The notes under the pieces are model-generated. The model saw only the letters and a list, made by a program, of their open reading frames with translations, ran no database searches and was not told where the DNA came from. From a bacterium (lineage in GTDB: Bacteria; Electryoneota; RPQS01), in the NCBI GenBank assembly GCA_016721565.1, contig JADKHW010000029.1, positions 1 through 51,073 of the forward strand: 51,073 nt of DNA. The letters run 5' to 3'. The translations under genes were made by a program, and so were the position numbers. Below are positions 38,882 to 47,890 of this stretch, piece after piece (position 1 is the stretch's first letter; every line of letters begins with the position of its first letter).

Positions 38882-40559
38882 ATGAAAAGTTGTTGATGTT
38901 GTTGATGGTGTGCGGTGTTCTTGCGCACGTGTCAGTGCACAGACCTACACGAATATGTCAGGGCATCGATTGCCAGTCACACCGATGGGCTTTATGGGCG
39001 GTGGTGCGGCAATTGAGGACATAAACGGGATAGCTTACCCGACCTCTGTCTGCAGGACAAGCGGATACCCTAGCTGATGATCAGCACCGGAAGCGGATTC
39101 AGCTGGACCTGGCGCAACCGGCTAGTCGGAGGGGAAGATCAACAAGTGCTCTTTGGTGACTCTGATAACGGCAGGACCGTGATCTGTTTATTGCAGAATG
39201 GGGTACCCCAAATTATCTCTACCGAAACAACGGCAACGGCACATTTACCGATGTGACGACAGCGGCAGGTGTGGGCGGTGATTCTGCGCAATCGACTTGC
39301 GCCGCGTGGTTCGATTATGATCGCGACGGATTGCTCGATCTTTATGTTTGCAATTACGGATGGGACGGAGTTAGCTTTCCGCCAGGACAGACCAACACAA
39401 TATTGTACCGCCCGCACGGCACGTTTTCAAATGTCACGGCTGGGTGTGGCCGACGCGGTTTCGCCGTCCGCTTGCGGTTCTGCCTTTGACTTCCGATTAC
39501 GTTTGGATGCAGACATTGCCGGGCAAGGCGTTCGACGTTCTCCAGAAACACGGCAACGGCACGTTCACTGACGCAGGAGCTGCGGTTGGATTGAGCCGCA
39601 TATTGACGGAATGGGTTTGCCGATTGGTGCGTGGAGGTGACGGCTGGTTAGATTTTCGATCAGTAATGGCCCTCCGGAAATGAGCTTTACATGAATAACG
39701 GGGACGGGACGTTTTCGGAAGAGGCCGTCGCGCAGGCGCCGCAGCTTACAAAGGCTGGGGATCGCACATGTTTGACTCGGATTTGGAGTGTCCCGATATC
39801 TATATCCTTCAACAGGCGATCTGAATGGCAATGCGAACGACGTTCTGCTTATCACGAACAGGCCATTTCACATGAGCGGCAACGGGATCGTTGAAAACGC
39901 AAGCTTTAGCGCGGCCTTTGGAGACTTCGATAATAACGGCGCCATGGACATCTTTGTCTGCAACAGCAACAACCCTGCGGCTTTATACCATCGTCTGATT
40001 GGCTGAGGTTGCGCTTACGGGGAACAGCCTCCAATCGCGACGGCATTGGTGCTACCGTCCGAGTAACATCCGGCGGTGAAACACAGGTTCAACATACTAT
40101 GGCCGGCAGTTCATTTGAGTCATCGAACGATCCAAGGCTGTTATTCGGCATTCCAGACGGAAATAGCCCTGTGGTTTCGGTCACATGGCCAAGCGGGGTT
40201 GTGGATGTATTCAACAACCTTTCAGTGAACGGGCACTTACTCGTAGAGGATCTGTAGATGTTGGAGAGCATAACGAACCATCCATTCAAGTGAAATTTCG
40301 CTCTCGCTCTATCCTAATCCGTTCAATTCTGTTGCGACAATTGAACTGAACATCCAGTTCAATGCGTACTTTGGATGTTGGGTTTCAACACCTTGGTCAG
40401 CAAGTCATGCATTTCCCGCACAGCCTTACAGCATCAGTTCAAACAGATTGCAATGGTTCGGCAAGGCTTTTACAGGGTTGAAGTTGGATCGGGGCTTTAT
40501 GTGGTGCGGATTGCAGGCGACGGCTTCTCACTAACTCGCCCTTGCATTATGTCAGATAG
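38882..40559 (+). pseudogene. Secreted FG-GAP/VCBS-repeat protein with ASPIC/UnbV domain and sorting tail, many frameshifts
   Basis: The reading frame is broken from the start: the ATG at 38882 runs into TGA after four codons, but one extra A would give a normal signal peptide (MKKLLMLLMVCGVLAHVS). Recognisable pieces are NGTFTDVTTAAGVGG, CAAWFDYDRDGLLDLYVCNYG, NASFSAAFGDFDNNGAMDIF (calcium-loop FG-GAP/VCBS repeats) and the ASPIC/UnbV domain RDGIGATVRVTSGG with SVTWPSGVVDVF. The tail SLYPNPFNSVATIEL ends in LHYVR at 40559. At least six indels are needed over 1.7 kb, the worst stretch in the window. The family consists of secreted beta-propellers of unknown ligand. Confidence 0.7.
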
Positions 40560-40657
40560 GCGCTAACCGGAAGGCCAGAAAGTTGAAAAGCCACTCGAAT
40601 CGGTGGCGTTCCTCTTGAGATTGCCGCTGGGAAGGCACATCTGTTTAATTCACACCT

Positions 40658-42190
40658 ATGCTTCCACTTTTTACGTCTGAGCAAATGCGCGGCTTTGACA
40701 AGCGCGCGATAACTGAGTTCGGGATTCCCGGCATTGTGCTGATGGAAAACGCGGCTTTGGCGGCGGTCGAACTCATCCAAACTGAACTGGGCGCGGTCGA
40801 TCTTTTGACCGTTGGTATCCTATGCGGGCCGGGTAACAACGGCGGCGACGGCTTTGCGCTGGCGCGGCAGCTATTTTTGCGTGGCTGTGATGTGGAGATT
40901 TGGCTGTTGTCCAAACCGGACGGGCTTACGGGCGATGCCAAGATTAATTTCGAGGCCGCGGTGAAACTCGAGATTCCGATGCTTGAACCGGAGTCGGCAG
41001 ATGAGCTTGATTTCAGCGATTATGATATAGTCGTTGACGCGATGTTCGGAACAGGACTCGCGCGCGCTCCTGAAGCTTTGTTTGCCGAAGCGATTGAGAC
41101 GCTGAATCAGATGGAGATTCCGGTGCTCGCACTTGATTTGCCAAGCGGAGTGAATGCGGACACGGGAGATGATTTAGGTGAAGTGCTCGACGCGACCTAT
41201 ACGATTACATTTCAGTGCGGGAAGCCGGGACTTTATCTTGAACCGGGCCGCAAGCACGCGGGGGAAGTGCATATCGCGCCGATCTCGCTGCCGATTTCTG
41301 CTGACGATGCGTTAAAAGCTTCGTACTTACTTCCTGAACACGATGACGTGGCCGCACTGTTTCCGAATCGTCCCAGCAATTCGCATAAAGGGAACTACGG
41401 TAAACTGCTGTTGATTGCAGGTTCAAGAGGGATGAGCGGTGCGGCGCGTTTGGCTGCTGCTGCGGCGTTGCGGAGCGGGGTGGGGCTGCTGATGGTGGCA
41501 ATCCCTGAGAGCGTGCGAGCGGAAGTCACGCGGCAACCGGAATTGATGACGGTGGGTTTGCCGGAAACTGTTAGTGGGTGTCTCGCGTTCTCCGCTTGGG
41601 AGAAGCTTGAACCGCTGTTGAAGTGGGCCGATGTGGTTGCCGTCGGGCCGGGGTTAGGTCAAGACCCTGAAACGGCACACCTCTTGAACAATATCCTCAC
41701 CTCAGGCAAGAGACTTGTGTTAGATGCCGATGCTTTGAACCTCATTTCCTCACATAATCTGCAAACGAAACTTCCGGCAGGATCCATTCTTACTCCGCAT
41801 CCCGTTGAACTCGAACGACTTGTTGGGAAACAATTCTCCACTGTGCATCAACGTATTGTTGCCGCAGGAGAATTTGCCGCGAAATACAAAGTGGTTGTGC
41901 ATGTGAAGGGTTCATCTGCCGCGACAGTTACACCGGATGGAAAAGTGTTTGTCAATACCACGGGGAATCCGGGGCTTGCTACGGGCGGATCGGGTGACGT
42001 GCTGACGGGAATTATCGGTGCTATTTTCGCGCAAGGGATTCCTGCTTCGGCTTCTGCTTGGGGTGGAGCCTATTTGCATGGACTAGCTGCTGATATCGCC
42101 GCTGATGTGTTGGGCGAAGTTTCACTTTTGCCCACAGATGTAATCACTCATTTGCCTTCTGCCTTTGCCGAACTTGCTCCCGGAATCTGA
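40658..42190 (+). CDS. nnr: Bifunctional NAD(P)H-hydrate epimerase / ADP-dependent dehydratase
   Basis: A 510-residue metabolite-repair enzyme that restores hydrated NADH and NADPH. The N-terminal YjeF_N epimerase domain shows MRGFDKRAITEFGIPGIVLM, CGPGNNGGDGFALARQL and ALDLPSGVNADTG. The C-terminal ribokinase-like dehydratase shows KGNYGKLLLIAGSRGMSGAA, ADVVAVGPGLGQD, LDADALNLIS, LTPHPVELERL and the ATP/ADP site NPGLATGGSGDVLTG. It is complete and intact, in contrast to the genes before it. There is no strong ribosome site. The VanZ-like gene follows with no gap. Confidence 0.96.
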   Translation: MLPLFTSEQMRGFDKRAITEFGIPGIVLMENAALAAVELIQTELGAVDLLTVGILCGPGNNGGDGFALARQLFLRGCDVEIWLLSKPDGLTGDAKINFEAAVKLEIPMLEPESADELDFSDYDIVVDAMFGTGLARAPEALFAEAIETLNQMEIPVLALDLPSGVNADTGDDLGEVLDATYTITFQCGKPGLYLEPGRKHAGEVHIAPISLPISADDALKASYLLPEHDDVAALFPNRPSNSHKGNYGKLLLIAGSRGMSGAARLAAAAALRSGVGLLMVAIPESVRAEVTRQPELMTVGLPETVSGCLAFSAWEKLEPLLKWADVVAVGPGLGQDPETAHLLNNILTSGKRLVLDADALNLISSHNLQTKLPAGSILTPHPVELERLVGKQFSTVHQRIVAAGEFAAKYKVVVHVKGSSAATVTPDGKVFVNTTGNPGLATGGSGDVLTGIIGAIFAQGIPASASAWGGAYLHGLAADIAADVLGEVSLLPTDVITHLPSAFAELAPGI

Positions 42191-42625
42191 ATGACCAATA
42201 AGCCTCTTGCTCTTGCATCTTCTTCGCGCCGCTTTTGGGAAGCCACTGCTGTCATCTGGTCGGCGGTCGTTCTGAGTCTGGCCATTACACCGATTCGCAA
42301 TGTGGAATTGATTACGGCACCGATATCGGACAAGGTGCTGCATGCGGTGGCGTTTCTTATTGGTAGTATTGTCTGGGCCGGAGCATTTGAGGACTCGCCG
42401 GGTCATGTGCGTTCGATTACTCTTGCGGGTGCGGTTTGTCTTGGTATGGGGGGGTTGATTGAGGTCTTGCAAACTCAAACTTCCACACGCACTGCTGAAA
42501 CAGGTGATCTTGTGGCGGATGCGGCGGGAATTGTGATTGGGGGGATTGCGTGGTTTCTCATTACTAAGCGTCGGGACAAGGCGCAAGCCTCTCAGAATTC
42601 GATGGAAACAGCCGTTGGGTTGTAA
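42191..42625 (+). CDS. VanZ-like membrane protein
   Basis: A 144-residue protein with four predicted transmembrane segments and the VanZ-family signature SDKVLHAVAFLIGSIVW, followed by GGLIEVLQTQTSTRTAETGD (split: GGLIEVLQTQ, TSTRTAETGD) and DAAGIVIGGIAW. VanZ-like proteins are widespread and mostly uncharacterised; resistance to teicoplanin is known only for VanZ itself and should not be inferred here. Its ATG directly follows the nnr stop codon. Confidence 0.85.
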   Translation: MTNKPLALASSSRRFWEATAVIWSAVVLSLAITPIRNVELITAPISDKVLHAVAFLIGSIVWAGAFEDSPGHVRSITLAGAVCLGMGGLIEVLQTQTSTRTAETGDLVADAAGIVIGGIAWFLITKRRDKAQASQNSMETAVGL

Positions 42626-42691
42626 ACGTTGAACTTCAATTTCAGTTGAACTTTTTTTCTAAATAATCTACAAACAGATTAGGAGTACATT

Positions 42692-43105
42692 GTGGTCAAT
42701 CGAGTGACATTGATTGGGCGCTTGGGCAAAGACCCGGAAATGCGCTACACGCCGAGCGGGGCCGCTGTTGCCCGTTTTTCAGTAGCGACAGACGAGAACC
42801 GCAAAGATCAGAGTGGGAATTGGGTTCAGGACACGACATGGCACAATATTGTGGTTTGGGGACAGGCCGCAGAACGCGCGGCTGAAAACCTCAAGAAGGG
42901 CAATATGGTTTACATCGAGGGTAAGATCTCGATGAGGAACTGGGAGGACAAGGAGGGTCAGAAGAGAACGTCGTTTGAGATTGTGGCGTTTTCATATCGC
43001 AACCTCACTCCGAAGAGTAGTGGCGAAAGTCATGGAGAATCAAGTTTTTCGCAACCTGAACCGACCCACTCGCAGCCGCCTATGGATGAGGATCTTCCGT
43101 TCTGA
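42692..43105 (+). CDS. ssb: Single-stranded DNA-binding protein
   Basis: A 137-residue SSB. The OB-fold covers residues about 1-105 (VNRVTLIGRLGKDPEMRYTP, WHNIVVWGQAAERAAENLKK, VYIEGKISMRNWEDKEGQ). A short Ser/Pro/Gln-rich linker leads to the acidic tip MDEDLPF, which recruits repair and replication proteins. The start is GTG with an AGGAG site upstream. The family role is coating single-stranded DNA in replication and repair. Confidence 0.97.
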   Translation: MVNRVTLIGRLGKDPEMRYTPSGAAVARFSVATDENRKDQSGNWVQDTTWHNIVVWGQAAERAAENLKKGNMVYIEGKISMRNWEDKEGQKRTSFEIVAFSYRNLTPKSSGESHGESSFSQPEPTHSQPPMDEDLPF

Positions 43106-43144
43106 GAACTATTTTGACTTTTCTTGCGGGATGGTGAAAATCTC

Positions 43145-43173
43145 TTGACATCCGACGGAGTTTTAGCTAATAT
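43145..43173 (+). promoter_or_regulatory. Strong sigma-70-type promoter for the 43505 gene
   Basis: A perfect -35 (TTGACA, 43145-43150) is separated by 17 bases from TAATAT (43168-43173). It is the closest match to consensus in the window, and implies a leader of about 325 bases. Confidence 0.75.
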
Positions 43174-43504
43174 CAGGGGTCTGCGGCGAATACCGTAGTG
43201 AGTTTGTCTGATTATGTTGTAAAACCTTGTCAGAACAAGCAATTGAATAGTCGGTTGGAGGTGATTGCTTGAGGCCCCAATTGACCTGATTTCAAAATCG
43301 AATGCCTCCATTTCCAGAAAATGGTCGCAGAGGCATGCCAGCCTTAAACTATACTTAGTAGGGTAATACCCGAAGATAGGCTGGACGAAATCACCCAAGT
43401 TTAAGTTTTTGTTTGAGTTTCGGGTAATCAATCCCGACTTGATGAGTGTGTATCGATGAAGGTGGGGACTGCACGTCGCAGTTCTCGAAGTTAAGGAGGA
43501 TAAG
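43174..43504 (+). other. Long, fold-prone 5' leader of the 43505 gene
   Basis: There is no ORF here, but several strong helices. ATGCCTC (43302-43308) pairs with GAGGCAT (43330-43336), with an inner CCATTT/AAATGG. CCAGCCT (43338-43344) pairs with AGGCTGG (43378-43384), enclosing ACTA/TAGT and GGGTAATACCC hairpins, a three-way-junction shape. ACTGC-ACGTC-GCAGT (43468-43482) lies just before the AAGGAGG ribosome site. I do not recognise a known riboswitch class. An mRNA-stabilising leader or an unnamed cis-regulatory RNA are both possible. Confidence 0.45.
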
Positions 43505-44386
43505 ATGAAGAAAGTCATGCTTGTGATCGTGTGCCTGCTGTTTGCGGCGACCGCATTCGCCCAGCAGTCAGATCCGTCCAACGACGTCGGCTACGTTAAG
43601 TTGAACTCGACGGGTTCGGGTACGCCTGGTGTCCAGACGACGTTGAACTTTGGTCTCCCGTTCAAGTTCTGGACGGTCGTTGCCAATGTTCCGCAGTACG
43701 GTACCGAATCCACGCGTCCGTCGTCCATCATTGGCTCGCAGATTGTTGGCAATGCCAACCCGACGCTTGCCGACCGTATCGTGCGTCAAGACGGTGGTGC
43801 TGCCGCCTTCCGTAACGGTGCTGGCGTATGGTCCGGCACGCTCGAAACCGGCGCCTCGATGGTTCCGGGTCGCGCGTATGCTTATCAGAACAAGACCGGT
43901 GTTGCACGCACCCTCGTTCTGGCCGGCGATGTTGACAACGCTGGTGGCTATGGCACGATTTCCATTACCGGTGGTGTCTCGACTGCGTCCACGCCGATTT
44001 CTTGGCGTGATTCGCGTAACATCGTTGTTGCGACCCAAGTTGGTCCGCAGCTGATTGCCGACGGTTTCACCGGTGTTGCCAATCCGTTGAACTCGGATCA
44101 GTTGGTTGCACAAAATGGTGGTGCGACTGCTCGTGTTAATGCTGCTGGTACTGTATGGGGCGGCACGTTGACGCAGATCGTCCCCGGCCAGCCGTATAAC
44201 GTCCAGAACCGTCCGCATCCGAACGGAACCTGGATTTACGACTACCAGACCGGCGCTGCCGCTGCTATGAATGCTGGTTTCTTGATGCCGACTCCGTCGA
44301 TCACCAAGGCCCCGATGAACAACGAATCTGTGAAGACGTCTTCTGTCAAGTCCAGCTCGGTGAAGACCACTGGCGCGGCGAAGTAA
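43505..44386 (+). CDS. Secreted two-repeat protein of unknown function, probably highly expressed
   Basis: I do not recognise this 293-residue protein. It has a clean signal peptide (MKKVMLVIVCLLFAATAFAQ) and two similar halves of about 85 residues. The first contains IIGSQIVGNANPTLADRIVR, GGAAAFRNGAGVWSG and PGRAYAYQNK. The second contains PQLIADGFTGVANPLNSDQL, GGATARVNAAGTVWGG and PGQPYNVQNR. The C-terminus is a Lys/Ser/Thr-rich stretch (SVKTSSVKSSSVKTT) without the YPNPFNP tail. The best promoter in the window, an optimal AAGGAGG ribosome site and a codon bias towards GGT, GTT, CGT and CCG suggest abundant expression, possibly as a surface or matrix component (inference). Confidence 0.85.
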   Translation: MKKVMLVIVCLLFAATAFAQQSDPSNDVGYVKLNSTGSGTPGVQTTLNFGLPFKFWTVVANVPQYGTESTRPSSIIGSQIVGNANPTLADRIVRQDGGAAAFRNGAGVWSGTLETGASMVPGRAYAYQNKTGVARTLVLAGDVDNAGGYGTISITGGVSTASTPISWRDSRNIVVATQVGPQLIADGFTGVANPLNSDQLVAQNGGATARVNAAGTVWGGTLTQIVPGQPYNVQNRPHPNGTWIYDYQTGAAAAMNAGFLMPTPSITKAPMNNESVKTSSVKSSSVKTTGAAK

Positions 44387-44448
44387 TTTGGTGGATGTGC
44401 TAGGAACTGAAAATTGTTTGAAATATTTCTGTTAAGAGGAGAAGGAAA

Positions 44449-45807
44449 ATGAAAATCAAGATGTTGTTTGTTGCGATGGCGATATTCGCTTTTGCATCTA
44501 TCAGCCATGCGCAGTTCAACGCTGGTTTGTACAACTTTGGTCCGAACTTGTTGATGAATTCGTGTACGGGCGGCGAGCCGCTCGGCCCGGATTGCGTAGC
44601 GCAAATTTATTGGGATGCCAATAACAATGGCCCTGATGCTTCGGATCAGCAGCCTGTTGTTGGTGACGCTTTTGGCCAGGCCAATTTTAACTCGTTCACG
44701 CTTCAGTCAGGTTATGACTTTGGCTTCCCGGGTGGTTTCTACATTGACCCACTGTTCACGATCTCAACCGTGACCCCGCTACCCTCGCGCTACTACGTTG
44801 TGGTAAATTGCCAGGGCGTGAAGTGGACGTCGCCAGCTTTCACAATCTTGACCGGTCCTCCGACGGACTACGATTTGGGCGCCATGAACTGGACCTGCGA
44901 GACCACGGTTGTTCCCTGTGATCAGCCGACGTTTGTTGGTATCCAGCTTCCTGCTGGTGGCCAGACGCCGGTTCCGTTCTCACAGTGCATCCCGCTTTGC
45001 GCTGGTGCAGTGACGCAGATCTGCCTCGGCCCGTTGTATGCTAACCACCGCCCCCACGGCCACGTGACCCCTGGTTGCATGACCGACGGTTGCCAGACCG
45101 AGTGCCCGCCGGCTCAGTTTGGTTATGACGATGCAGGCTGGACCTACAATGCCGCCAACGGCACCTGGTGCAACTTTATCGTTCCGGGCAGCGACGGTTG
45201 TGTTTGCTTCACGATTGACTTCATCGAAGGCGTCGTGGATGTTGACTTCAGCGCGACTGCAGGTGACAGCAAGGTTGACTTGCTTTGGAACACCGGTGCG
45301 GAATCCGATATGGCTGGTTACAACGTGATGCGTCGCGTAGTTGGTCATGAGTTCTCGAAGCTCGCGACGATCGACGCTTCGAACTCCAGCAGCGGCTCGA
45401 CCTACACCTACACTGACGAATCGGCTGACAACGGCACGGCGTATGAATACACGCTCCAAATGGTTGCCCTGAACGGCGACGTGACCGAGCTTGGCACGAT
45501 TTCTCCGGAGATGAGGCCGTCGACCAATCTGGCCGTGATCACTGAGTACGCTTTGCATCAGAACTACCCGAACCCCTTCAACCCGTCGACCAGCTTGGTG
45601 TTTGACGTTGTTGCAGAAAACGTCGTGAACCTGAAGGTTTACAACGCGATGGGTCAGGAAGTTGCGACGTTGGTGAACGGCACGATGAATGCCGGCCGCC
45701 ACACCGTAAACTTTGATGCGACGAACCTCACGAGCGGTTTGTACTTCTACACGGTGAAGATCGGCAACGAGTTCACCGCCACCAAGAAGATGCTCCTCGT
45801 TAAGTAA
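44449..45807 (+). CDS. Secreted protein with novel N-terminal domain, fibronectin-like domain and sorting tail
   Basis: A 452-residue exported protein. After the signal peptide (ending SHA) come QFNAGLYNFGPN and an Asp/Asn-rich loop (DANNNGPDASDQQP) reminiscent of calcium sites. FNSFTLQSGYDFGFPGGFY and SRYYVVVNCQGVKWTSPAF follow. The same order recurs in the genes at 46159 and 50013, so I treat it as a shared domain. A Cys-rich middle (about ten Cys between residues 150 and 265) is followed by a fibronectin-like domain (FSATAGDSKVDLLWNTGAE). The sorting tail is HQNYPNPFNPSTSLVFDV, ending ATKKMLLVK. Start ATG with AGGAGAAGG upstream. No enzyme motif is seen. Confidence 0.85.
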   Translation: MKIKMLFVAMAIFAFASISHAQFNAGLYNFGPNLLMNSCTGGEPLGPDCVAQIYWDANNNGPDASDQQPVVGDAFGQANFNSFTLQSGYDFGFPGGFYIDPLFTISTVTPLPSRYYVVVNCQGVKWTSPAFTILTGPPTDYDLGAMNWTCETTVVPCDQPTFVGIQLPAGGQTPVPFSQCIPLCAGAVTQICLGPLYANHRPHGHVTPGCMTDGCQTECPPAQFGYDDAGWTYNAANGTWCNFIVPGSDGCVCFTIDFIEGVVDVDFSATAGDSKVDLLWNTGAESDMAGYNVMRRVVGHEFSKLATIDASNSSSGSTYTYTDESADNGTAYEYTLQMVALNGDVTELGTISPEMRPSTNLAVITEYALHQNYPNPFNPSTSLVFDVVAENVVNLKVYNAMGQEVATLVNGTMNAGRHTVNFDATNLTSGLYFYTVKIGNEFTATKKMLLVK

Positions 45808-45869
45808 CCAGCGTAGACGCTGGACCCAATGCGCTAACGCGTATTGCGTTCACGGTACGTAGTTAGTTT

Positions 45870-45909
45870 AAGCGGGCCTCCCATGCGGGAGGCCCGCTTT
45901 TGTTTTGTC
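45870..45909 (+). terminator. Rho-independent terminator after the 44449 gene
   Basis: AAGCGGGCCTCCC (45870-45882) pairs perfectly with GGGAGGCCCGCTT (45887-45899) around ATGC, followed by TTGTTTTGT. It closes the 43505-44449 unit. Confidence 0.93.
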
Positions 45910-46017
45910 ATCGACGGTGTGTCAATTTATGTGTCGGGGTGTCGCGGTTCAATTCATAAACCTCAAGAAACGCTCAAACTTGGGCCAAATCAAAAATCAA
46001 AATACCCCTCAAACTCG

Positions 46018-46046
46018 TTGCATTTCTTGTAGGCTGAGCGTATATT
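46018..46046 (+). promoter_or_regulatory. Candidate promoter for the 46159 gene and selenoprotein cluster
   Basis: TTGCAT (46018-46023) and TATATT (46041-46046) are spaced by 17 bases, downstream of the terminator and about 110 bases before the ATG at 46159. The -35 is weak. The remaining sequence of 45910-46158 shows no gene. Confidence 0.4.
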
Positions 46047-46158
46047 AAGGCTTACGACAAATTCGTATTTTCCCGCGTCCAGGCCTGGAGTTTGCTGATT
46101 TACAGAGGATTAGCCGTTGGCAGGACCACGTATAGAAACGGAAAGGACTCGACAGACG

Positions 46159-46687
46159 ATGAAACGGTGGACTATGTACGTAATGGCTTTAGCCCTGATG
46201 CTACTTGGACAGCAGGCAATGGCCCAGTTTAATGCATTTATAGCCTACGCGGACCCGAGTCCTGCGTTGGTTACCGTTTGCGGAGGCAACACCGCAATTC
46301 CCGATGGCCGCCTCATCAAGATTTTTCAGGATGTGGACGCCGATGGCCCGGATTTCGACGATCCGCTGCCGACCGTATGCTCCAATCCACCGGACTGCAA
46401 CGAGCCATTTGACGCCGTGAATTTCAACCAATTCCCGATGAATGGAACAGCGATGGGCCTCGGCGCAGGATATTTCCTTACTGAGCCGGCATTTACCTGT
46501 AATAGCACAATCCCGGGCAACGGCCGCTTCTACGTTCGAGTATATGAGCCGGACAATACGACAGTTCTTTGGACCAGCACGGTCTTCACCGTCGTGAAGC
46601 GGTCTGCAAGACGTCATCTTTGGTCAGGCCGATTGGACCTGTGGCGCAGTCGGTCCGCAGTGCACGGTCATCGACGAAAGCGAATAA
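46159..46687 (+). pseudogene. Secreted protein related to the N-terminal domain of the 44449 protein, one frameshift near its end
   Basis: Signal peptide MKRWTMYVMALALMLLGQQAMA, then QFNAFIAYADPSP, an Asp-rich loop (DVDADGPDFDDPLP), FNQFPMNG, GLGAGYFL and GRFYVRVYEPDNTTVLWTS. This is the same layout as in 44449, but no fibronectin domain or sorting tail follows. The original frame runs to 46701 in basic, unlikely sequence. Near 46590 the other frame gives LQDVIFGQADWTCGAVG and stops at 46687, matching the DYDLGAMNWTC segment of 44449. One base restores it. The start is the ATG 46159 with AAAGGA upstream. It directly precedes the first selenoprotein gene, on the same strand. Confidence 0.75.
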
Positions 46688-46797
46688 TTGACCCATCTTA
46701 GCTTGGAACCCATACAAGCGTGGGAGCGTAATACCAATATGCTTCGCGCTTGTATTTTTTCGCGCCATTTGACAACCCAACAACCATAAACCAAACC

Positions 46798-47827
46798 ATG
46801 CGCAAACTAACAGTTTTGCTTGCCGCTCTGACGGCTGCCGTTTTTGCCTTTGGCTGGGTGCTGACCGGATGTTCGTCGGCCCCCGCTGATGGGAAACTGC
46901 AGGTCATGTTCAGCGGCAATATCAGGGGCAACGTCGCCCCTTGTGGCTGAAAGCAGAAAAAAGGTGGAGTGGCCCGGTGGGCTGCTTTTGTACAAAGACA
47001 TCAAGATCCGACGGCCAATTGGTTGACCGTGGATGCCGGCAATTTTGTCGATCGCGCAGGTGCTAAGGGCGGCTGTTCGGACAAGTGTCAGTTCCTCGTT
47101 AACAGTTATTCGGATTTGCACTATGACGTGCTGAACATCGCTCGCCAGGAAGTTTCCATGGGCTATGAAACGCTTGTGGCCTTGCGTGACACGTCCAAGA
47201 AAACGGATTACGTTTCCGCAAATTTGATTGACGTCAAGACGAACAAGCCGGTCTTCGATCCGTATGTGATCAAGGACTATGGCAACATGCGTGTGGGCGT
47301 GATGGGATTGTTGCGCGATGCTGATTTCCCGGCCACGACTTCGGTTGTGCGAACTCTTGCGCAAGACGGACGCTGTTATCCTGCTTTGCGAATTGCCGAC
47401 GGACGACCTCGATTCATTGGTCAAGGACTATCCTGACATTGATGTCGTGATCTCGACCGGCGCATTGCGCAGTGGCGAGACGACAACGACTATTGGTAAG
47501 AAGACCCGGTTGCTCGGTACGGGTTCCTCGGGCTATAACGGCCACTATGCGACGCTTGAATTCAAGCCCACTTGGGGTGACTCAATTGGTTTTGCGGATT
47601 TCAAGGACGCGTTGATCGAGACCTACGACGTTACCGGTGCATGGACTGAGAAGCTTGCAGCGTTCGAGCAGAAGACGGGTGTGCCGCAGCCGATGCAACC
47701 TGCTAAGACCGGCATGAACATCACGCCGGGCGTTGGAACTTCGCCGACGGTTTCTCCGTCTGCTACGCCATCGAACCAAGCTACGCCGTCCACTCAGCCT
47801 GGACACGAAGGACATAATCACGGGTAA
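46798..47827 (+). CDS. Predicted selenocysteine-containing lipoprotein, 5'-nucleotidase-like scaffold (copy 1)
   Basis: From ATG 46798: lipoprotein signal with lipobox LTGC (C25), then KLQVMFSGNIRG and NVAPCG. An in-frame TGA follows at codon 51 (46948-46950), after which the same frame continues KQKKGGVARWAAF. The paralogue at 47891 has a Cys codon at this position, so TGA most likely encodes Sec in a C-G-U motif. A SECIS-like hairpin follows. Downstream are NWLTVDAGNFVD, GGCSDKCQF (C-x3-C), FDPYVIKDYGNMRVGVMGL and SSGYNGHYATLEF, the layout of a UshA-type phosphoesterase domain with its metal ligands replaced. Near 47340 the frame shifts and about 17-20 codons are missing relative to the paralogue; the rest continues to 47827 (TDAVILLCELPTDDLDSLV). 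The tail is Ser/Thr/Pro-rich with a final HEGHNHG. The Sec reading is well supported; the frameshift may be error or decay. Confidence 0.85.
46969..46985 (+). promoter_or_regulatory. Predicted bacterial SECIS hairpin, copy 1
   Basis: GTGGCCC (46969-46975) pairs with GGGCTGC (46979-46985) through seven pairs (two G-U), leaving the loop GGT. The first loop G is base 26 after the UGA. Bacterial SECIS elements lie inside the coding region just after the UGA and present a G early in a small apical loop for SelB binding, which this matches. Confidence 0.75.
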
Positions 47828-47844
47828 GGTTCTCTCCCGCGCGT

Positions 47845-47871
47845 AAAAGAGCGGCAGGGGCCGCTCTTTTC
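47845..47871 (+). terminator. Rho-independent terminator after selenoprotein copy 1
   Basis: AAAAGAGCGGC (47845-47855) pairs with GCCGCTCTTTT (47860-47870) around AGGG, with the U-run in the arm. The next gene follows 20 bases later with AAGGAG, so read-through or a further promoter must serve it. Confidence 0.85.
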
Positions 47872-47890
47872 GTTAACAAGGAGACGAACA

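Noticed and set aside
38882..38896. ATG AAA AGT TGT TGA as a Cys-Sec start of a selenoprotein
   Set aside because: A further TGA follows three codons later and no conserved sequence continues in this frame. One added A restores a perfect signal peptide, so a frameshift is the better explanation.
42191..42625. VanZ-like gene as an antibiotic-resistance determinant
   Set aside because: VanZ-like domains are common in unrelated membrane proteins, and no vanHAX-type genes are nearby.
44980..45702. Long minus-strand ORFs at 43568-44218 and 44980-45702
   Set aside because: These arise from the strong codon bias of the plus-strand genes. Their products are Arg/Thr-rich with no motif.
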